Positions 59,941 to 64,000 of a DNA stretch of 64,000 bases are shown piece by piece. The position numbers and the translations under genes were made by a program. A model generated the notes under the pieces. It worked only from the letters and a program-made list of their open reading frames with translations. It had not been told where the DNA came from and made no database searches. Each line of letters opens with the position of its first letter. The stretch's first letter is position 1. Origin of the DNA: Nymphaea colorata (taxonomy: Eukaryota; Streptophyta; Magnoliopsida; Nymphaeales; Nymphaeaceae); the NCBI RefSeq assembly GCF_008831285.2, contig NC_045146.1, positions 25,003,703 to 25,067,702 of the forward strand, read 5' to 3'.

Positions 59941-62900
59941 ATGGCATTGTCCCTGCCTCTCTCTCCCGTCTCCATTCCCACCCAAAAGACCTCCATCTCC
60001 GGCCACTTCGCTGCTGGCGTCACTCCCTTCGCTTCCTGCTCCACGACCAACCATTCCTTCTTCCAGCAAGTGTCTCGCCACCTCCATGCAGCCGCCGGAA
60101 AAGGCTGCCGTCCCGTCGCCTCCATGGCCGGCACAGGAAAGGTTGGTACCCAGTCCGTTTTTCTTCTCGTTCTTTTGTTTCTGGCATCAATTCTTCTCGC
60201 GTCATTGCCCATTTTTTCTTCTGTTTCTGTTTTCTGGAGCCGGATATGTCTGCGGGTGGTTTTGCACGCAATTCTTAGTAAAAGAAGGCGCTTCATTCGA
60301 TCTTTTTTGAATGATAGACTGTTTCAAACCAATCGAATTTTCCGGTGAAAATCTATTTCAGCATTACATTTTCGTTTCAGGTGGCCCTTTGTCTTTCTTC
60401 TTCGTCGTTTTTGATGGATAGTGGGTATAAACTGAACGAATGATCTATGAGATTCGTTATCCGGTTGGAATATTGTAACCTAGTAGATCCAGTAGAAAGT
60501 CTGAAACGTGCCAATTGAAGAATCTTTTTGTAGCCGTTTGCTTCCTGAACTGCTACCAGCTTTGTTATTTTGCAAATCAATGAAAATATTTTGCCTCAGC
60601 AACGGCGAGCTGTAGCTGTAGGCCGATAAGAAGCTCCTTGCAGTCGGTGTAAAGTGTTTTTGAGATAAAAATTTGAAGTTGGCTTTATTTTCTCTTGTTC
60701 TTTTTCTTAAATTGTCAGAAAAATTAGATGACGGGGGACTTGCTGTGGGAGATGAGTTGGAAAAGTGATGGTTAAGATCAGATACGATCGAACGTTACTT
60801 AGTTCTTTACTGATATCCTTTACTTTCTTGTCCCTAGTTTGCAACTAAGATTTCCTTTCTTGCATGCCAAATTCCCATAGTGTCTGCAAATATTGAGACC
60901 GATTGCTGTGATTTGTGCACGGGACATAAGTTTTTGTGTTTTGGCGTTATCTTGTTGCCTTTCTCACTTTGTTTGTGTGGATCTTTTCTTTGTGCTGTTC
61001 AATAATTAGACTGTATTTTCGGACCATTGAGAATAGTTTGAGACCGTACACATTTTGTGTTGGTGGCTATTCTAATCCTTCTTTTTTTTTTCTCTCTTTT
61101 GCAGTTCTTTGTTGGAGGAAACTGGAAATGTGTAAGAACAAAGATGCCCATACTTTCTGATCTGGAGTTTTTACCTTTTCCTTTTTCCCTTTTCTATTTT
61201 ATTTCGCCTCCGCTTGATGCCATGATGTCCTTAAAGTATCTCTTTTATCAACAAGTGAGAAGAAACGCTGTTTCAAATATTTATCAGCATGACGAGAAGG
61301 ATTAAGGCTTAAGTTGGTGATATTTTGGCTTAAATGTGTCGTACTAGCTATTAGCAAGACTCACTCCCTCCTATTTCATCATTTACATCCTTAAGTATCA
61401 AAAACTATATCTTTCTATTGTCTATGCCCTTAGCATTGCTTAAATGAGGCTCTTTAGTCATCGCCATGTAGTCATGCCCAGGTGTTGCCTTTGATATAGA
61501 GAATCCTAATTTGCGTTGATCCATCAAGTAAGCACTACATTTCCAGGTTTGCAGCAGCTTAGGAATTGTCAGACAAAAGGAATAATTATTTTGAATTGGT
61601 TATAAGGAAATTTAAATTTACATGTCTTCCAAATGAACACTTCAACTGAATTATGACTGGATTTTTGCAGATCAATCTGTTTTATGTCTTTGATACTAAC
61701 CATGATTATGTTGAGGACTACATATCCAAGTGATGTGTAGACGGAGGCTTTCTTTTGTCTAGTCTTAAAAAAAATCTGTTTGATTGTCACTACCATTATG
61801 GTTGGTAAATATTTCTTTAAAATGCAGGTCTTTTAAGCAATTGTCTCTCTTATGCATTCTTGCACGACAATTTAAGTTGAAGGTGTGTGGATCCTTATTT
61901 GCCTGCACACCAATTAAGAAAAAAAAAAAAAACTACAATGCTTCTAGGGCTATTATGGCTTGAAGCCATTGCTTTGTCATTCTGGTAGATTTTAGCAAAT
62001 GAAAGATTGTTGTAGAAGATTTTATCGGTAAAAACAGTAAAGTTAAAACTCTCAAAATTTTCATTCAAATGAAACCATAGTTGCCCAGTATTGCTGGAAA
62101 CATTCAGAGGCTAGTAGGGACCTAAACAAGGAAAATGATATCAAAGACATTTTACATGCTCTAATTGTTACTTGGGGGTTGGGATTGAGTGGACACATTG
62201 GGAAGAGTTGTCATATGTGTTAGTTAAGAGGGGATGTGATCAAAGGTAAAAGGCTTGCTGTGAGAACTGTGAAAAAACATTCAATCTTTACATGCAAAAG
62301 CAGATGATGTTGCATCTGTTTCAGAGTTATATTAATGTGTGCCACAAGCACTCTGGATTATGTTTTTATTTATAAAAATGCCTTCAGCCCATGTCCATAC
62401 TAAGTTTAGCATCAAAGTTAAACACACATAAAATAAGTACAGAAGGTTGACCCTTACATAATTGCATTCTTCTGTCTTTCTCAAATATCCTTAAAAAGTC
62501 TATTAAGTTTTTCAGTAATGAAAACTGATATAGGAGAATCAGCAGATTCTGGTTCATGCCGCCTCCATATTTGTTGACATTGGGGTGGGGCTGAATCATA
62601 CCCTGACTCAACTTGGTGATGGGTTCAATGTTGCCTATTGGCAGATGCAAGCAGTATGCATCTGTACTGACAGCATCGTCTGTTGTGTATTTTTATGGTA
62701 ATCTGGCCTCTTGTTTTCCTTCTCTTAGTTATTGTTATCGTCTGTTGTGTATTTTTATGGTAATCTGGCCTCTTGTTTTCCTTCTCTTAGTTATTGTTAT
62801 CTATCAGTTTACAAGTTCCAGTGTATCATCAAATGGTTGGGTTTCTCATTCGCTTATGTAATGGCATCTCCTTTTCTCCATCCTCATTTTTTTGGGGTTA

Positions 62901-64000
62901 ATGCAGAATGGAACAAAAGATTCCATCAGCAAGCTTGTTTCTGACTTGAACAATGCACAAATTGAGGATGATGTTGGTATGCACTAATTTTGTGTCCCTT
63001 TTCCTGGTTGTTATCTGAACGTTTATATTTTTCCTTTCATCTGCTTGTGGTGTTTTTCTTAAAGTTATGATCCCACGTTTTTTCATGATGTTATTAAATT
63101 ATTATGTCATGATAATCATGTCAAATTATTCCAAGTGGTCTCAAATCAGTTGTTTGATACTTAAGAGAGTCGAGGAAAGAAAAGTTGGGGGTATCATTTT
63201 TTATTTCTTGGACAGATTTTAAGTTTTTAATATTTTTTTATAAAATATATTTGTAATATTATGATATTTTTCTAAATGGGCCTTGAATACATGAAACTGG
63301 ATCAATTTTTGTGTGTATATATGGATGTGGTTATCTACTAGATGCATCTCATTATTTTGTGCTTTTCTCGAGTTAAACCTCCATCCGGCGCTTCTCATTT
63401 TGTGTGAAACCTTCATCAGGTGCTTCTCATTTTGTGTGAACTTTTTTCTAAGCAGTTACTTTTCGTGGGTGTCATAAAAATGATTTCATCTCTCGTTGCT
63501 CTGCTCTGCAGGTTTTCTTGGACAGTTGCTCTTCTACACCCCTTTATGTGCTAAAATCGACTCCTGAATGACTACGTCATGTTCACTGATCGGAAAAATG
63601 CTTCCTATTACCAAGAATTTTGTAGAGTAACTTATGAAAATCTGCATGATTAAGAGTAAAATTATAAATTTTTAAAGCCACCTGATTTGTCACCTATCAC
63701 CATGAAACTGGAATACTTCTGTGTTACTACCTTCAGTAATAGCTTGAGTCTTCACCATCTCCACAATTATTTGAGTGGTAAATCATTGAATTGCCACTGA
63801 TAGCGAGTGCATGTGAAAACTTAAGACTGCTGCATCTGAATTGGTGTTTTATCAGTTTTTTTTTTTTTTAATTTGCTCTTGGTTTTGATCATTCCAAAAT
63901 TTATCTGTTGGCTACTTGGTTTAAGATAAAACAATATCTTTAATCAGTAGAAATGCCTACTTTTGATTTATAGTCATAGGATGTTTTTCATACTGCAGAT
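59941..64000 (+). CDS. Triosephosphate isomerase, plastid, N-terminal part (cut by right edge)
   Basis: Interconverts dihydroxyacetone phosphate and glyceraldehyde 3-phosphate in the Calvin cycle and plastid glycolysis. Exons seen: 59941-60141, 61105-61131 and 62907-62976, then the first two bases of the next at 63999-64000 after a TACTGCAG acceptor. Exon 1 encodes a Ser/Ala/Pro-rich plastid transit peptide ending near RPVASMAGTGK. The 9-codon exon 2, FFVGGNWKC, carries the substrate-binding Asn and catalytic Lys (Lys75 of the precursor). Exon 3 reads NGTKDSISKLVSDLNNAQIE. The split codon G/AT gives the expected Asp. The catalytic His and Glu lie outside the window. The tiny exon 2 matches the known plant TPI gene structure. 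Confidence 0.95.
62676..62800. repeat. 62-bp tandem duplication in TPI intron 3
   Basis: TCGTCTGTTGTGTATTTTTA through GGTAATCTGGCCTC and TTGTTTTCCTTCTCTTAG to TTATTGTTA occurs twice without visible difference, which suggests a recent event. Confidence 0.95.
63386..63441. repeat. Short tandem duplication, about 32-bp period
   Basis: GCGCTTCTCATTTTGTGTGAA and GTGCTTCTCATTTTGTGTGAA start about 32 bases apart inside TPI intron 3. Confidence 0.85.

Noticed and set aside
1-64000. CRISPR arrays, rRNA, organelle insertions or operon-like clusters
   Set aside because: None was seen by eye. tRNA genes cannot be excluded without a covariance search.

Overview
The window is nuclear DNA of a flowering plant. 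Genes have short coding exons and long AT-rich introns with canonical GT/AG sites. The recognisable proteins are plant-specific or of plant type: three GASA/snakin peptides, an anther-type polyketide synthase, a two-domain DJ-1D, a plant nicotinamidase and a plastid-targeted triosephosphate isomerase. The sequence alone does not place the species. No prokaryotic, organellar or viral block was seen.

Layout, left to right. 59-2785 (-): first four coding exons of cytosolic arginyl-tRNA synthetase, running off the left edge. 5245-7824 (+): complete five-exon nicotinamidase. 7.8-18.8 kb: gene-poor and patched with local duplications. It holds a single orphan exon of the plastid cysteine desulfurase NFS2, a 1.13-kb non-autonomous hAT element with perfect 8-bp target duplications, and an unidentified four-exon minus-strand gene model (17689-18807). 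19.7-21.7 kb: a 114-bp minisatellite in an uncharacterised transcribed-looking stretch. 22931-23143 (+): a single-exon 70-aa protein with the KKGGxGGKxTW motif. 23781-29662 (-): five-exon DJ-1D with two DJ-1/PfpI domains. 32.2 kb: first exon of RNA polymerase subunit RPB12 with a duplicated start and no second exon. 34334-37056 (+): mitochondrial ribosomal protein bL20. 38563-40122 (+): type III polyketide synthase of the LAP5/PKSB group. 41804-42556 (-), 48206-48908 (+) and 51883-52399 (+): three GASA genes in about 10.6 kb. 54380-57682 (-): six-exon ERD2-like membrane protein. 59941 to the right edge (+): first exons of plastid triosephosphate isomerase.

The genes do not form one pathway. 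Most are independent housekeeping genes: translation (ArgRS, bL20m, the KKGG protein), NAD salvage, methylglyoxal defence, secretory pathway and plastid carbon metabolism. The exceptions are the GASA group, which looks like a local family cluster, and the polyketide synthase, whose family acts in pollen-wall formation. Exon limits were set by hand from protein similarity recalled from known families plus splice-site and phase agreement. No search was run.
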